Of a stretch of 64,000 nt of DNA, positions 1-11,432 are shown one piece after another. Under the pieces are notes generated by a model. The model saw nothing but the letters and a program-made list of their open reading frames with translations. It did no database searches and had not been told where the DNA came from. A program made the translations under genes and the position numbers. The stretch is from the NCBI GenBank assembly GCA_030512335.1, contig JAULSU010000005.1:3348001-3412000 (forward strand), given 5' to 3'. Position 1 is the first letter of the stretch, and the number at the start of each line of letters is the position of its first letter. The DNA comes from Immersiella caudata (taxonomy: Eukaryota; Ascomycota; Sordariomycetes; Sordariales; Lasiosphaeriaceae).

Positions 1-2
1 AG

Positions 3-1004
3 GACACGGACAACTCTCAGGGCGGCTTCTTCGTCTTTGGTGACCTCTCTGTGAGGAAAGAAGGATTCTACAGGCTCGAGTTCACTCTTTACGAGCTCAA
101 GCTGGGCGACAGGGAATGCTGGATGCTCAACCGGGTGCTTTCCGACAGGTTCCAGGTCTTCTCCCAAAAGGAGTTTCCCGGCATGGCCGAGTCGACATTC
201 TTGACACGATCGTTCAGCGACCAAGGCGTGCGCCTTCGCCTCCGCAAAGACTCGAGGAGCATCACCACCCGCAAGCGCAACCACAGCGTGGCCAACCGAG
301 CCGAGTCTGTGCGCGCCCATCAAAGTCACCAGCAAATGTACGGAGGTGTCCACAGCCCCGAACACAGCCCAACCGGACACGCACATGCTCAGTACCGCCG
401 CTCTTCTAGTCTCCACGACCCGAGCATGGCGGCAGCTCACATGGACAGATCGAGGACCTCGATGACACCAGGCGGCAGCTTCTACGACTCACCACAGATG
501 GGCAGAGACTATGGTGGCTCCAGCTACCAACACTATTCTGGGTATGCCAGCGAGGATCGGTCGGCGGCAAAGCGCCAGCGCGTAGATCCAGGTCTCGGCT
601 ACAGCGAGGGCTACCCGCCTTACTCTCAGGCTGGGCCCCGAACCGTCCCCGACATGGCGGGACCCATGTATCCCGTCACCACTGCTAGCTACCAAATGAC
701 GGCCCAGCCAGGCCTGGCTACCCTAACCGGAGGTCCCACCAGTCATTATAGCTCGATTCCTCGCATCGACACGCAGATGGCACCACAACACACAGGCCCC
801 AACTCGGCCACTTCCCCTTTCTCCCCAAGCGCCCAGCGGTCACCCGGCGGGTACCACTATCCTCCATCCGGGGTGGTGTACTCATCGACGATGCCTTATC
901 AGCAAGGGGCGACGCCACCGACCAATGGGCTTGGCATCGGTGGACTGCCACCCCACCTGGAGCTCGAAGTCGACAAGACGGCGGTCAGGACTGGTAGCCA
1001 ATAG
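3..1004 (+). CDS. Velvet-family transcription regulator (VosA/VelC type), C-terminal part
   Basis: The frame is already open at the window edge, so the start and the N-terminal half of the velvet domain lie outside. The first ~85 codons carry the end of the velvet fold: FFVFGDLSVRKEG, FQVFSQKEFPGMAEST and SDQGVRLRLRKD. A basic TRKRN stretch follows, then a long low-complexity tail rich in Pro, Ser, Tyr, Gln and Gly, with a putative nuclear signal KRQRVD near bases 570-588. Velvet proteins bind DNA as homo- or heterodimers and link development, spore viability and secondary metabolism. The motif wording fits VosA/VelC better than VeA or VelB, but the subfamily is an inference from a partial domain. 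The stop is TAG at 1002-1004, directly abutting a poly-G run. Confidence 0.85.
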   Translation, partial: DTDNSQGGFFVFGDLSVRKEGFYRLEFTLYELKLGDRECWMLNRVLSDRFQVFSQKEFPGMAESTFLTRSFSDQGVRLRLRKDSRSITTRKRNHSVANRAESVRAHQSHQQMYGGVHSPEHSPTGHAHAQYRRSSSLHDPSMAAAHMDRSRTSMTPGGSFYDSPQMGRDYGGSSYQHYSGYASEDRSAAKRQRVDPGLGYSEGYPPYSQAGPRTVPDMAGPMYPVTTASYQMTAQPGLATLTGGPTSHYSSIPRIDTQMAPQHTGPNSATSPFSPSAQRSPGGYHYPPSGVVYSSTMPYQQGATPPTNGLGIGGLPPHLELEVDKTAVRTGSQ

Positions 1005-1017
1005 GGGGGGGGGGGGG
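1004..1017. repeat. Poly-G run of 14
   Basis: Fourteen consecutive G residues begin with the last base of the velvet gene stop codon. The length may vary or be misread in sequencing, but an indel here would not change the encoded protein. Confidence 0.9.
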
Positions 1018-2505
1018 TTCGATAATGTCTTGGGAAATCTGATAATGTCAAATTTGATCTGGTGATGGAGGCAGGATATTGGTATGTACACCCGGTACTA
1101 CGGAATGGTGGAAGACAAAAACATGGTTTCATTGCAAAAGAAAGATACCCCAACCCCCTCAGCGCATATTTTACGTTTCTTTTTGTCATACTCTTTTTTT
1201 TGGGGGGTTCTACCCTTTTGGCTTTTCTTCTGTCTTGGACGGGTCATAAAGGGAAACAGACGGACGGATCACATGGGTGTCGGCTCTCTGGCTTTCTTGG
1301 AAATCGGGGGTGGGACATAGGAAGGGATGGCCAAGATTGGATTCTTCACCGGCGATACCAGTACGACAGCGGTGTTACGAGCGATCGAATCACCTAATTT
1401 AGAATTATCATTTTATGTGCATCTCTCAGAGTGATTGTGACTCGATCTCCATTGTAAAGTGTCGGAGGTAGAAAGGCCGCTGGAGAGGGTCGCATGGCCA
1501 AGCTGGAGGTGTCTTGTTCAAAACGAGCGAGTTGGTACGGTTGACCACATATGATGACTTGAGCTGGCGCTCCATTTCCCGCGAAATCACCCGATACACC
1601 AACCTCCCAGAATCACATTGCACGTCTCCAACTCATCGCCACGCTGCAAACTTTTCTCCACAGACAGCTGCAATGCAGGTAGGTAGGTCGTCTGCAAGAG
1701 ACAACGCTCAGACTTTTTTTTTATCTGTGGGTGGGATTCCGTTTCAGGAGAGAAAACAATGAATCGTGTTATCTGATTGGTTGGCCCTGCATGAGGCCGT
1801 TACACGTCTTGGCAACGGTTTGGAGGTTGGGGTTTGTCTGACTGAAGTGGAATGATTGAATGCGTGTTTTTTCTGGTGAAAGAGAGGGAATTTAAAGAGG
1901 TTGATTTGGCTTATTTCCATTGGAGAAGAACGTGTGGGAGAGGATGGGGTGGTATCTTATGATGAGATGGTTTTTTTTTTTTACCACGATGGGCAATGGT
2001 TTTTGGACATCCGTGGTGCAACTGGAGAGGTGCGTTTGTCGAATGAGAAAAGGACTGGAATTTATTAAGTAAAAGGCTTGGTTTTGTTTCTGGCTCCACC
2101 GTGCGGTCTTCATTTCGTAGTCGCCAGCCAGCGCGAGGATGCTGTGATGCAGGAGAACGTCTCCGGTGAGTACAATGCTTGCCGTCGATTTCTGCCAGCT
2201 CGTCATCTCCAGTTCAACATTGAGATTCTCAGCTTGAAAGACCTTGGGTAGATATTTGATAATCAGGACCCGGTTTTCAAACGTTGGTGTGGTATTCAAT
2301 GTGACTGCCCGAAGGAGGCCCTGGACATGTTCCGCCGTCCAGTGTGAACGATGAATCCCGCCATTAAGCATATCCGCCGACCTCCTAGAGTATAGCATTG
2401 GCCTCCCCTCGTGCAATCACTGAATTGATAACCAAGTCAATGACTTGACCACCGCGGAGGACGCCCATCCACCTCACGCCACTACTCCCTCTGTCCAAGC
2501 AACGT
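1018..2505. other. Gene-free stretch, 3' side of velvet gene
   Basis: Contains T-rich runs around 1190-1200, 1713-1723 and 1971-1982 and an AGGTAGGTAGG motif near 1678. The longest open frame (minus, 1892-2416) has no recognisable motif, an unremarkable composition and no clear start context. It probably holds the velvet 3' UTR and the downstream region of the GH43 gene. Confidence 0.6.
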
Positions 2506-3747
2506 CTATCCCCACCTCCTCGAAAGCGCCTCGTACAGCGTCTGATTCACTGGCAAGACACTCCCATGCCTCAAATTCGCAGGCCACGAGCCTCTCCCAC
2601 TAGCGGTCCACCCACTATTGCTCTTCGGGTTCGTCGTCTCATACGGCCGGTAGCCATCCCCGCCGTAATGATCCAACAGCAAATGGATTTTCCTCAAATC
2701 CTGATTATCCACATATACCGCCGGTCCCTCTACACCACTCTGAATTATCGCATCGTTGCCGCCGGGTCTGGTCCAGGTGCCGAAGAGGCCTGTTGAGGAT
2801 ACCTCGGCGAAGACGGTCTTCTTGGTTTCGTCTTTCATGAACCGGACAAAGTTGTTACCGGTGTCATCGAGGGGAAGAAAAGTGAGGTCGATGATGTTGG
2901 TAGGGGCTCTGTCGATGTAGGTTTGGGGGGTGGAGAAGGTCTTGAAATCGGACGTGTAGGCGTACCGCATGCGGATGTTGGATGGCGAGCCAGTGTGGCG
3001 AGGGTCGGAGGCCGGATACTGAAGTGCGTGAGTATGGTAATTTTGGGGATGGCAGCGGAAAGAAGCGTACAAATTTGGAGGCCCAGTGGACAAGGTACTG
3101 TCCTCTGGCTGGATCCCATATGGCTTCGGGCGCCCACACCATACCAGCGGTGCTGTCCTCGACGACGACGAGCCTCTCGTTGACCCAGTTGATCAGGTCG
3201 GTGCTCTCCCAGATGAAGATGCCTTTCGAGCCCGTTCGTTGTGCGGCATCCCATGATGTCTACATCAGAGTTTCAGTGTAAGTATGACCACAGCAAAAAC
3301 GGCCCCCTTTCTGTCAAGACCATGCAGTTCGGTCTTCAGAGAACAACTCACCTTACCGATATGCAAATCCGTTCCAATGATATACCACTTCTTTCCCGCC
3401 TCTGCTCCCCCGCCTGGAATGATCGTGGGATCTCTAACCCCTCCAGTCCCCTTTGTCGGCCTCATGATTGGCTGCCCCCTGTTCAACGCCTTCATCGACA
3501 CAGCATTGTTCCCATTGCTGAGGTAGAAGTAGACGTACGGATCAGCGCCGAGGAAGAACACGCCGAGATATCCCGCGTTGGGATCGGCACGGCGCATCAC
3601 CCCTTTGGCGTTGTCGAACCGGGAGGCATCGAGGATAGAGGAGAGGTCTTGGAGGCGTGGGGCGTTGAGGCTGGGGAGGGTGAGAGCGAGCGAGGAAGAG
3701 GAGGATAGGGCGAGGAGGGCGAGTGAGAAAGTTGAGGAGAGCATCAT
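2506..3747 (-). CDS. Secreted glycoside hydrolase family 43 enzyme (arabinanase/xylosidase type)
   Basis: Three exons on the minus strand: 3747-3352, 3259-3071 and 3018-2506, giving 365 aa. Introns are 92 nt (GTGAGT...TAG) and 52 nt (GTACGC...CAG); both junctions are phase 0 and restore a continuous family sequence (...WASKF then YPASDPRHTG...). A signal peptide is evident (MMLSSTFSLALLALSSSSSL, cleavage near residue 22). The five-bladed GH43 signature residues are visible: GGVRDPTI with Asp106, probably the pKa-modulating Asp, and SGVEGPA with Glu292, the likely general acid. GADP at Asp69 may hold the base. GH43 enzymes remove or cut arabinose/xylose units of hemicellulose or arabinan outside the cell; the exact substrate cannot be read from sequence. 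Induction by an XlnR-type regulator is suggested by the upstream motifs. Confidence 0.85.
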
Positions 3748-4578
3748 GGTCGAAGAGGGGTGGGCCTAGGGGAGAGGTGAATTAAAGGGGCGTGTTGCTG
3801 TGGGATGACATGATCCCGCAGGCCTCTCCCGTCGGTGAACCAACAATCCAGGTACCTGGTATGGGTTGGTGAGATGGTGTGGCTGCAGGAGGAACCTGGG
3901 GGACGGGTCGAAGGGCCACGGGATGGGGAACCACGAGCACATCAGAGGATCTTTATACGCCGCATCCAGAGATCGGGAACCGTGGTCCCAAACAGACAAA
4001 TTGCTCCGGTATAGCAGACGCCATCCCGTCAATTACACCCGCCCACTTCCCCACAGTTTGCTCGGGGGTATCGGGGCGCATAGGGATTTAGCCTCAAGGT
4101 GCCGAGAAGTGCCCGTGTCGTTGCGCCGTTTACTGGCTAAATCTTCATTGAGTCGCTTGGATATGCTACCATTGAACTTCGCCATACGGGGATTATTGCA
4201 CAGATGATTGTATTCCATCGATCGACTTAATATCTTGCGGTCAGAACCAGGCTCGTGGCAGAAGCTGACGGGTGGTATTGCTTGGCCACGTTGTTGGTGC
4301 AAAATCGTGGAAGAATTATTCCGCAAAATCCCACAGTCGCATTCGGCATCTTGTGGCCGTTTCGGGGTGGAGGGATACTGCAAGAATACCGCGATCAGAC
4401 AAGATATTCGCGGGGTTGCTCTCAAGAGAGGAAGGTGCCTTGACGGCTGTGATGCGGAGGCTCTCACCGAAAGGTCATGCAGCTGAGTGCACATAGAAAG
4501 CTTCCTCCACATGTCGCTACATGGGCTGCAGAGAGTGGGTCGCTAATTGCTAGTCCATGTCCAGGGAGAATGATGATC
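3748..4578. other. Promoter region of GH43 gene and 3' flank of Artemis-like gene
   Basis: No supported coding region. Minus-strand open frames here lack domains or plausible exon structure. It contains the XlnR-like motifs listed separately. Confidence 0.6.
4049..4141. promoter_or_regulatory. Candidate XlnR/XYR1 sites (inverted pair) and a CreA-like site
   Basis: TTTAGCC at 4087-4093 and GGCTAAA at 4135-4141 are inverted copies of the GGCTAAA element recognised by the fungal xylanase activator. They lie 340 and 388 bp before the GH43 start at 3747. CCCCAC at 4049-4054 matches the CreA consensus SYGGRG on the other strand. All are motif matches only. Confidence 0.4.
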
Positions 4579-6898
4579 TCACACATTCCCCAGATCGGCC
4601 TCCGGCTTGGAGTGATTGTCTGTTGTGCTGATCAGGCTGATACCGTCCGTATTACAGAGGATGGTCCTGAATGCATGTAAACGAGCCTCATGGGCCATTT
4701 CTGACATTTCGGATTGTTGTGAATCTTCAAGACATGCGAGATAAGAGCCCCTGACGAACGAGGACGCGGCAGAGTCCATCTCAGGGTCACTGGCGAACGA
4801 ATCCTCACCCTGCATCTGAACACCCACTTCATCAAATTCGTAGGCCTCCATCGGCTGGTTGGGAACATCGACCATGGCCTGGGTCACTTCTTCAACTGAG
4901 AGCCGAGAGTCACGAGGCAGATGCGGAGTAGAGCTCGAAGCAGAGGCGGTTGTGACTTGGCTTTCGTTGTTAACGTTGCCAATACACATAGCCTTTGCCC
5001 GTTCTTGCATGACTTCATCGTGCCGAAACAAATTTCCGGAACAGTATTTTCCGAAGAGACTTTCGATGGTAATGTCTGCTCGCCGCCGTTAGCCTTCAAA
5101 TCAAAGGACGTAACAAAAAGACGGTCGGACAAACCTCTAACAAACCAGTCCCGAACGTCAACGGTGCAGGGCCAGACGTCCTTCGGTTTCAGAACCTCCA
5201 GTAAGTGGCACAACTCATGGTATGACGAGTGGCGAGAATAGGGGAACGTGATGAGCGTGGGAAGAGCTTCTCCACGACTTGTGTTGGAGGATGGCTTCTC
5301 GCGGATGAGCTTCGTCTTCTTTGCAATGGCTTCAACTGCATTGGAGATCTTGATTTCGTCATTTTCGCCGAACTTTGCCCTCTCCAGATCAAGAGGAACT
5401 TTCCGGCCACTAGCAGTGGCGTGTATCAGATAGATGCGAATTTGCTCCTTCAGGTCATCTGGCAGATCGTCATCATCGCATATCCTACTTTGTCAGTGCA
5501 AATTCTGAACACGAAGATTGGCCTCGACTCACAGCTCAAAGAGGGATTCGATCTCATCCGGAGCGAGATAGTCTAGTTCGGCGTCCCTGTTCAGATCGTC
5601 TCCGCCACCACCGACGCCCACTTCGGCGAGTTCTTGGCCGGCGGGAAGACGAGTAATCACAGGTTGTATCCTGACAACAGGAGAGTTCAAAACGGTTTGA
5701 CAGTAGTTCCCCTTCTCGCAACTGTGGAGTCGAGCTTCATCGTCGAGAGTCAGGCAGCCAGGGTGGAATGTGTTTCCGCACATGAAACCCATCAGTCCGG
5801 CAGCCTCTGGGGACAAGTGGAATTGTGCGCCAAACTTTGAAGCTGTGTCTTTTGCCAGCAGTGAACCATAGATTAGCATCTTGTATTCGTCGACATGGAT
5901 CTAGATAGGTCAGCGGCTGTGAGTAGAGGCGTGAAATGAAAGTTACCTTGGTGTCCAGAGCTTTCGACAAGGCAATCCACACGTCTTCATATCTGCTCAA
6001 GCGTGAGCCGTGGGATTCGTATCATGGCTTGAAGACACTCACCCGTAAGTCCATGCTTGAAAATGAAAAATGGTATCCTTTGGGTACTTGCGCACCTTCT
6101 CCAGCAGCTCACGAAGTCCCTCGGACTTTGGAGGAAAGAAGTGCTCCCCGGTGAAAGAAGTGTCAAGATAGACGGTGTCAAGAGTCTTGAGACCGTGTGT
6201 GTACTCGATCAAAGCCGGAGAGCGCGCAATTGTGTTGACGAACCATGGCTCGCTCCTGATATCACCGGTGTAGAGGACCGCCTTGCCATGTCCCTCTAAT
6301 ACTGTGTGGCTGCATGAGATGGGAGAAGCTAGATCGGAAATTCATGAACTTACAGAACATGACAGCACCGGGACAGTGGTTTGCATTGAATAGGGTGACC
6401 TGGACATGGTTGCCAGGCTCTAGCTCCAGGATGGTGGGAGTCTCAAGGGGTAATGGTTTCTGCACCGTATTAGCAACAGGCGATTTACATAGTAATGGCA
6501 GCAGTAATACCAGTAGGTTCTTGAGATGCTTGTACCGTTGCACGCTGGCTTCCAAAAGACCCTTGGCGTAGTTAATTCTACAGGGGAACCGCTCCAAACG
6601 GAGAAGCATCTCCTTGGTAGCAGGCGAGCAGTACACACTGCAGGAGGGTCAGAATTAACCGAAATTTTGATTTGATGGGTTGAACGTACAACGGCGAGCG
6701 CAAGCTCTCCAAACCTGCGAGATGGTCACTGTGAATGTGGCTCAGGAAGCACGCCAACGGTGGGCGGAGGTCGGCATGATGGCGGAAAAAGTCGACTGTG
6801 CTCCAGTCAAGTCAGCAGCATGTCCCAAAACTACGGGCTGCAGGGTGCGCACCTCTGATTTCTGGGAATTCAGCCACGAGGCCGTTGAACGTTGACAT
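4579..6898 (-). CDS. Artemis/SNM1-type metallo-beta-lactamase DNA-repair nuclease
   Basis: Nine exons on the minus strand: 6898-6853, 6795-6690, 6637-6511, 6459-6354, 6301-6043, 5992-5947, 5900-5533, 5484-5135 and 5075-4579, giving 634 aa. Every junction keeps phase; introns are 46-59 nt. The N terminus MSTFNGLVAEFPEI resembles Artemis (DCLRE1C) rather than PSO2. Visible motifs are the metal site HIHSDH at residues 35-40, NANHCPGAVMF, LYTGDIR, YLDTSF and, in the beta-CASP region, HFQAWTYGYEDVW. The C-terminal ~250 residues are acidic/Ser-rich and poorly conserved, containing DWFVRDITIESLFG. Family members trim hairpins or DNA ends in end joining or crosslink repair in the nucleus. The third intron (6460-6510) is 51 nt with no stop, so retention would stay in frame. 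It is divergent from the P450 gene (540 bp between starts). Confidence 0.85.
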
Positions 6899-7438
6899 GG
6901 TTACTGCGGGTCAAACTGCCGCTGCTTCTGCCCCAACGTTCAGCGAGGGAAATGACGTTGGGTGAAGGGTCAAGTGAAGCGGTTGAGCGGAAAATAAAGT
7001 CCGGAAGCCATCTCTAGGAAATTCTGATTCCACACCACAGTATTAACGCCTTGAAAAGATGGAACAAAATACTTCTTGGACTGCACGGGTTCCAGGCAGC
7101 TGTCTCTCACGGCGACAACTGAGAGGTGAAGCTCAGGCTTGCCAAGCAAACGGTGTGACAGAGGCGGCGCTGGTCTAGGCTGGAGTGGATCCAAGCTTTG
7201 GCGGGGGTGGGGCGGTTCGCTCCATCCTTCGGCAAGGTTCACCCTGCTTTGTTTCACCAACACAGGAGAGACCGGATCAGTCAAAGAGATGGGCGCCGTG
7301 ATACAGGAGGCGCGCAAGGCGATTGCCGGGCCGCAACCTTCTTTTGCTTTCCCTTTTTCTTTCTCGTGATACCTGGGGCGCCAGTGGCTTTTTTTCGGTT
7401 CTGGGTAACGCAATTGACTCGTCGCTGCGTTCTTCAAG
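6899..7438. other. Shared divergent promoter of Artemis-like and P450 genes
   Basis: A 540-bp interval between two divergent starts. No recognisable coding region or distinctive motif beyond T-rich runs near 7340-7400. Confidence 0.6.
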
Positions 7439-9196
7439 ATGACGGCCAGCCTGAGCTTGCTGCTTCTCGAGTCGCTGACTGCGGGTCGCATCGCGCTCGC
7501 CATTCTCATCTTCACCGTCAGCTCCTTCATCGTCGACTTCACATGGAAACCGCGATATCCAAGCTCGATACCCCGCGTTGGATTCGGAGGAGGCATAATC
7601 GGAACCTTCAGAAATTGGATCGGATACGTTACACACTTCAATGCTTGGGTTGAAGAGGGTTATGAGAAGGTTCGTCCCGTTCCACCAGCCCGCTGCCGTG
7701 CTTCCTGTCCCCCAACTTGCTGTCGCTAAACCGGCGCACAACAGTATACCAAGAATGATCGCGCTTACGTCGTCCCGTCGGCACCCAGCCGTCCGCAAGA
7801 GATTGTCGTCCCACGCTCGCAGACGTCCTGGCTCCTCGAGTTCCCCGATCGCGACGTGTCCTCACAGGAGGCGCATGATGATCTGCTGCATGGGCACTTC
7901 CAATTCCTCAAAACCAACGACCACTTCCCCATCACGACGCTGCACAAGCATCTGGCACGAAACCTTGTCGGGCTACTCCCGGGCATCCAAGAGGACGTCC
8001 ATGAATGCATCGACAAGACATTCGGAACCGACACAGAGAACTGGAAGACGCTCAACCTTTGGGAAGCATGGCTCAGTATCGTACCGCAAGTCACAAACCG
8101 CGTGCTGGTAGGCAAGGAAACATGCCACAACAAGGCCTTCACAGATTCCCAGGTCGCATTCGCCGATACCGTCGTGCGCAACAGCTTCATTCTCAACATG
8201 TTCCCCAAGATTCTCCATCCAGTTGTTGCGCCTTTCATCGTGACTCCCAACTGGTGGCACTGGCGCAAGTCGTTCCGCATGGTCCGCCCGCTGATTGAGC
8301 AGCGTCAGCGCGACATGGCACACAAGGCGGCTGGCCATCCGGATTACGACGCGTGGGAGCCCGAGGAGTGCCTCATCACCTGGCTGATCCGACAGGCACA
8401 AGCCGACGGCTGCGCGGATGGACTCGACCCAGCCGTCATCTCGAAGAGCCTGCTCCCTATAGAGTTCGCTGCGATTCACACGACGGTCATCACAGGTCAC
8501 AACCTGATCTTGGACCTTCTCTCGGCGGATCCAAAGGAGAACATCATGGATGTGCTGAAAGAGGAGGCAAGCCGGGTGTTCTCCGAGGAGAAGACGGGTT
8601 ACTGGACCAAGACGGGACTCTCGCGCCTGCACCGTGTGGACAGCGCCATCCGCGAGAGCATGCGATTCAGCCACTTCGCGACAGCCTTGACGCATCGCAA
8701 GGTGACCGCCAAGGACGGGATCACCAATAGCAAGGAGGGTTGGCACGTGCCCTACGGCTCATATTTGATGATCGACCTGGCGGGAACACACCACGACCCA
8801 GGGATATACCCGGAGCCGAACAAGTTTGATCCCCTGCGGTTCTCCAGGGAAAGAGAGGAATTCGAGGCTCGTCCGCAGGATCAGAAGGACCCCGAGGAGG
8901 CGCTGCGGGTCAAAAGGCTGGGCATGGTCACGACGAGTGACACATATCTGCCCTTCAGTCACGGCAGGCATGCGTGGTAAGTAAAATTGACACCGAAGAA
9001 TCGCCAAGTAGGAAGGACACTGACAAGGCATAGCCCCGGACGATTCTTCGTGGCGCACGAGCTCAAGATGATCCTCGCGTATCTCGTCCAAACCTACGAG
9101 ATCAAGCCCATCGCCGAGCGGCCCAAGCCAATCTGGATCGGACAGACCATCGTACCACCGATCGACGCCAAGATCGAGGTGAGAAGACGCAAGTGA
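7439..9196 (+). CDS. Cytochrome P450 monooxygenase
   Basis: Three exons: 7439-7669, 7745-8976 and 9034-9196, giving 541 aa, typical for a microsomal fungal P450. An N-terminal membrane anchor is present (leucine/isoleucine-rich residues about 5-32). The K-helix ExxR is ESMR at about residues 381-384. The haem-binding loop FSHGRHACPGRFF is split by the second intron (57 nt, GTAAGT...TAG); the thiolate ligand is Cys488. The first intron (75 nt) uses GTTCGT...CAG and joins YEK to YTKNDRAYVVPS in phase 0. It resembles fungal P450s of secondary or xenobiotic metabolism, but no biosynthetic core gene is nearby, so no substrate is proposed. It lies tail-to-tail with the downstream GH43 gene (206 bp apart). 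Confidence 0.88.
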
Positions 9197-9402
9197 TTTG
9201 CGTATTGCTTGGGCATGGCTTGGAGTCAGGAGTTTGGAGCTTGGGCGCATTCACCATGGGAATCAAAAAGGCGATAGGCATGACATCGCCAGAGCAGAAC
9301 TTGTACTTTTGATCTAGAGTTACGACACCTAGATTCTCACCTGCGAGGGAAGATAAGCCAAACCAAGACAAATTTGTACAAAACTCAGTCCGAGAAGACC
9401 TC

Positions 9403-11432
9403 CTACTCCCTAACCTGCCCCCTATCTTGATATCTCCACCTTGTGATGTCCCCCACCGCTCTCCCCTCCCCGCCATTACTCGTTGCATACGCGCCCAGCA
9501 GGACCCCCGTAAACCCCCAACTGACCAACTCATTCCCCCAAGCCGCGACCTCCCTCATCTCCGGCCTCTTCGCCGGTCCAACGCTAAATACATACTTCGC
9601 CGCATCATCTGCCCTAACCTCCAAGCACAGCTCCCCTTCAATCCACACCCTCGGAACCGGGATAATCACTTCCTTCGGCACCGTCTTGTAGGACATCCCC
9701 CTCAGTCTAATCTGCGGTATCAACTCCTCCGGATCCCTCGAGTCGGAACCCTCGAAGGAGTCCGTCGCCGCCTTTCGGGGTAAGAGGACAATACCAAGAT
9801 CAATATGATGGTTTTGGGTGAGGAAGGCGGAGATTCCGAATTCCGAGTTGAGCTTGTCGGGTGTGAAGCGGAAGTCGATGGAGAAGGTGAAGAGGGTGGA
9901 GGTTTGGCGGCGGGAGATGAAGGTTTGGCCGGGGGCTGCGGATGATGAGGAGTTGGGGTAGTGGAGGGGGCCGGCGTAGTTTCCGTTGAGGGCGGTGAGG
10001 TTGAAATGGGAGGGGGTTAGGCGAAGGGAGGAGTTGGTGAGGGTGTAGGAGGAGGGGGCGGGGTAGCGCCAGTGGGTGAAGTAGGGGGGGAGGGATTGTA
10101 GGGAGGAGGGGAAGGTGATGTCTTCAGGTGTGGTGACGAGGGGGTAGATGAGAGGGAGTGAGGTGGGAGGGCGAGCGGGAGGGAGAGGGGCGGGGATGGA
10201 TCCGGAGATGGGGGTGAAAGTCGGGAAGGAGGAGTTGGGCCAGGAGACGGAGGTCAGGACGGTTTCGCGGCCCATGGGGTAGTTGACGTAGTTGGGACCG
10301 GAGCGGGTCGAGAGGGCGACGGCCCACCTGAAGAAAGAAATATGTTAGCTCGGGTGATGAAAAAGGGGGGAGGGGAGGTACCAGTTCCCGGAACCATCCT
10401 GGAAGAGATCAGCATGGCCAACGGTTTGGACTGAAACTGTCAGCAAGTATCAAGATTCACCAAGGAGAAATACCCACAGATGCTCGTGGTATTCGCATTC
10501 GTCAAGACCGGGTTAGCAGGATTAGACTCATACGGCCCGCTGATATTCTTCGACCGCGCCATCGTCACCATATGTCCCAACCCCGTTCCCCCCTCCGCCG
10601 CGAGCAAATAATACCACCCATCCTTGCGGTATATGTGCGGTCCTTCCGGTGCCTACAAGCCAGTTAGCAAACACTCTCCCTCAAGCAAGGACTCAAAGCC
10701 TCACCATGCCTCCGGTCCCATTCCAGATCGTCCTCCACTCCCCAACTTTCCCCGTCTCTAGATTCGCCTCCGCATGCTGAATATACGGTCCTACCTGCCA
10801 CGCGTGCGCCCCGACAATGTACGTCTTCCCATCGACATCCCAAAACGGCTCCGTGTCGTATCCCTCAAACTCGAAATGCACTGCATTAGACCATGACTTG
10901 CTGTCATACGGATTTGTCCCTTGGAAGATGACCTGTCCCCATTAGCCACCCATCCTTCCCAACACCCAAAGAAAAAGGACTTACATTATCCCACCGACTC
11001 GAATCCGCCTGCGGTCTATCATCATCGACCAGCGTCGTAACCAGCCAAAACACCCCCTTATTATACCTCAGCGTAGGCGCCCAAATCCCACTGCTTTCAT
11101 CAGCTCTTTAACCCCCCTCACACCCACAGCGCAACCTACCTCGTCGACCGATTCGTTTCCGCCAACCTAGGCAACTGCTCCCTCCGATTCAACACATGGC
11201 CAACGAGGCTCCATTCCTTCAAATCCTTGCTCGCATGGATGGGAATCCCCGGAAACGAGTTGAAGCTCGAAGTCGCGCAAAAGAAGGTCGAGTTCCACTC
11301 CGGAACGAAGATGCAGCTTGGGTCGGGGTGGAAGCCGGGGAGGATGGGGTTCAAAATGGTCATGTTGGTGGATTGTGTGAGGACAGCCGACGCGAAGGCC
11401 GTGACGGTGAGGAGGATGGAGAAGCGCGCCAT
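9403..11432 (-). CDS. Secreted GH43 beta-xylosidase/arabinofuranosidase with C-terminal beta-sandwich
   Basis: Six exons on the minus strand: 11432-11140, 11090-10985, 10932-10705, 10652-10478, 10430-10382 and 10327-9403, giving 591 aa; introns are 47-54 nt and all phases agree. Signal peptide MARFSILLTVTAFASAVLTQ. Catalytic-type residues are PGFHPDPSC (Asp37, base), GYDTEPFWDVDG, and MAPEGPHIY (Glu212, acid). FQTVGHADLFQDGSGNWW is the conserved blade strand. After about residue 310 the protein carries a concanavalin-like beta-sandwich, as in long GH43 xylosidases (HWRYPAPSSYTLTNSSLRL). It should release xylose or arabinose from oligosaccharides outside the cell. The chosen ATG at 11432 gives a clean signal peptide; the frame extends further upstream without another ATG. 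An XlnR-like GGCTAAA lies 281 bp upstream. It is unlike the 365-aa GH43 at 2.5 kb in length and sequence, so it is not a recent duplicate. Confidence 0.85.

Noticed and set aside
1892..2416. 174-codon minus-strand frame
   Set aside because: Runs through a poly-T tract, ends in Lys/Asn-rich sequence and has no domain; likely velvet 3' UTR.
7973..8746. 257-codon minus-strand frame
   Set aside because: Antisense to the P450 coding exon.
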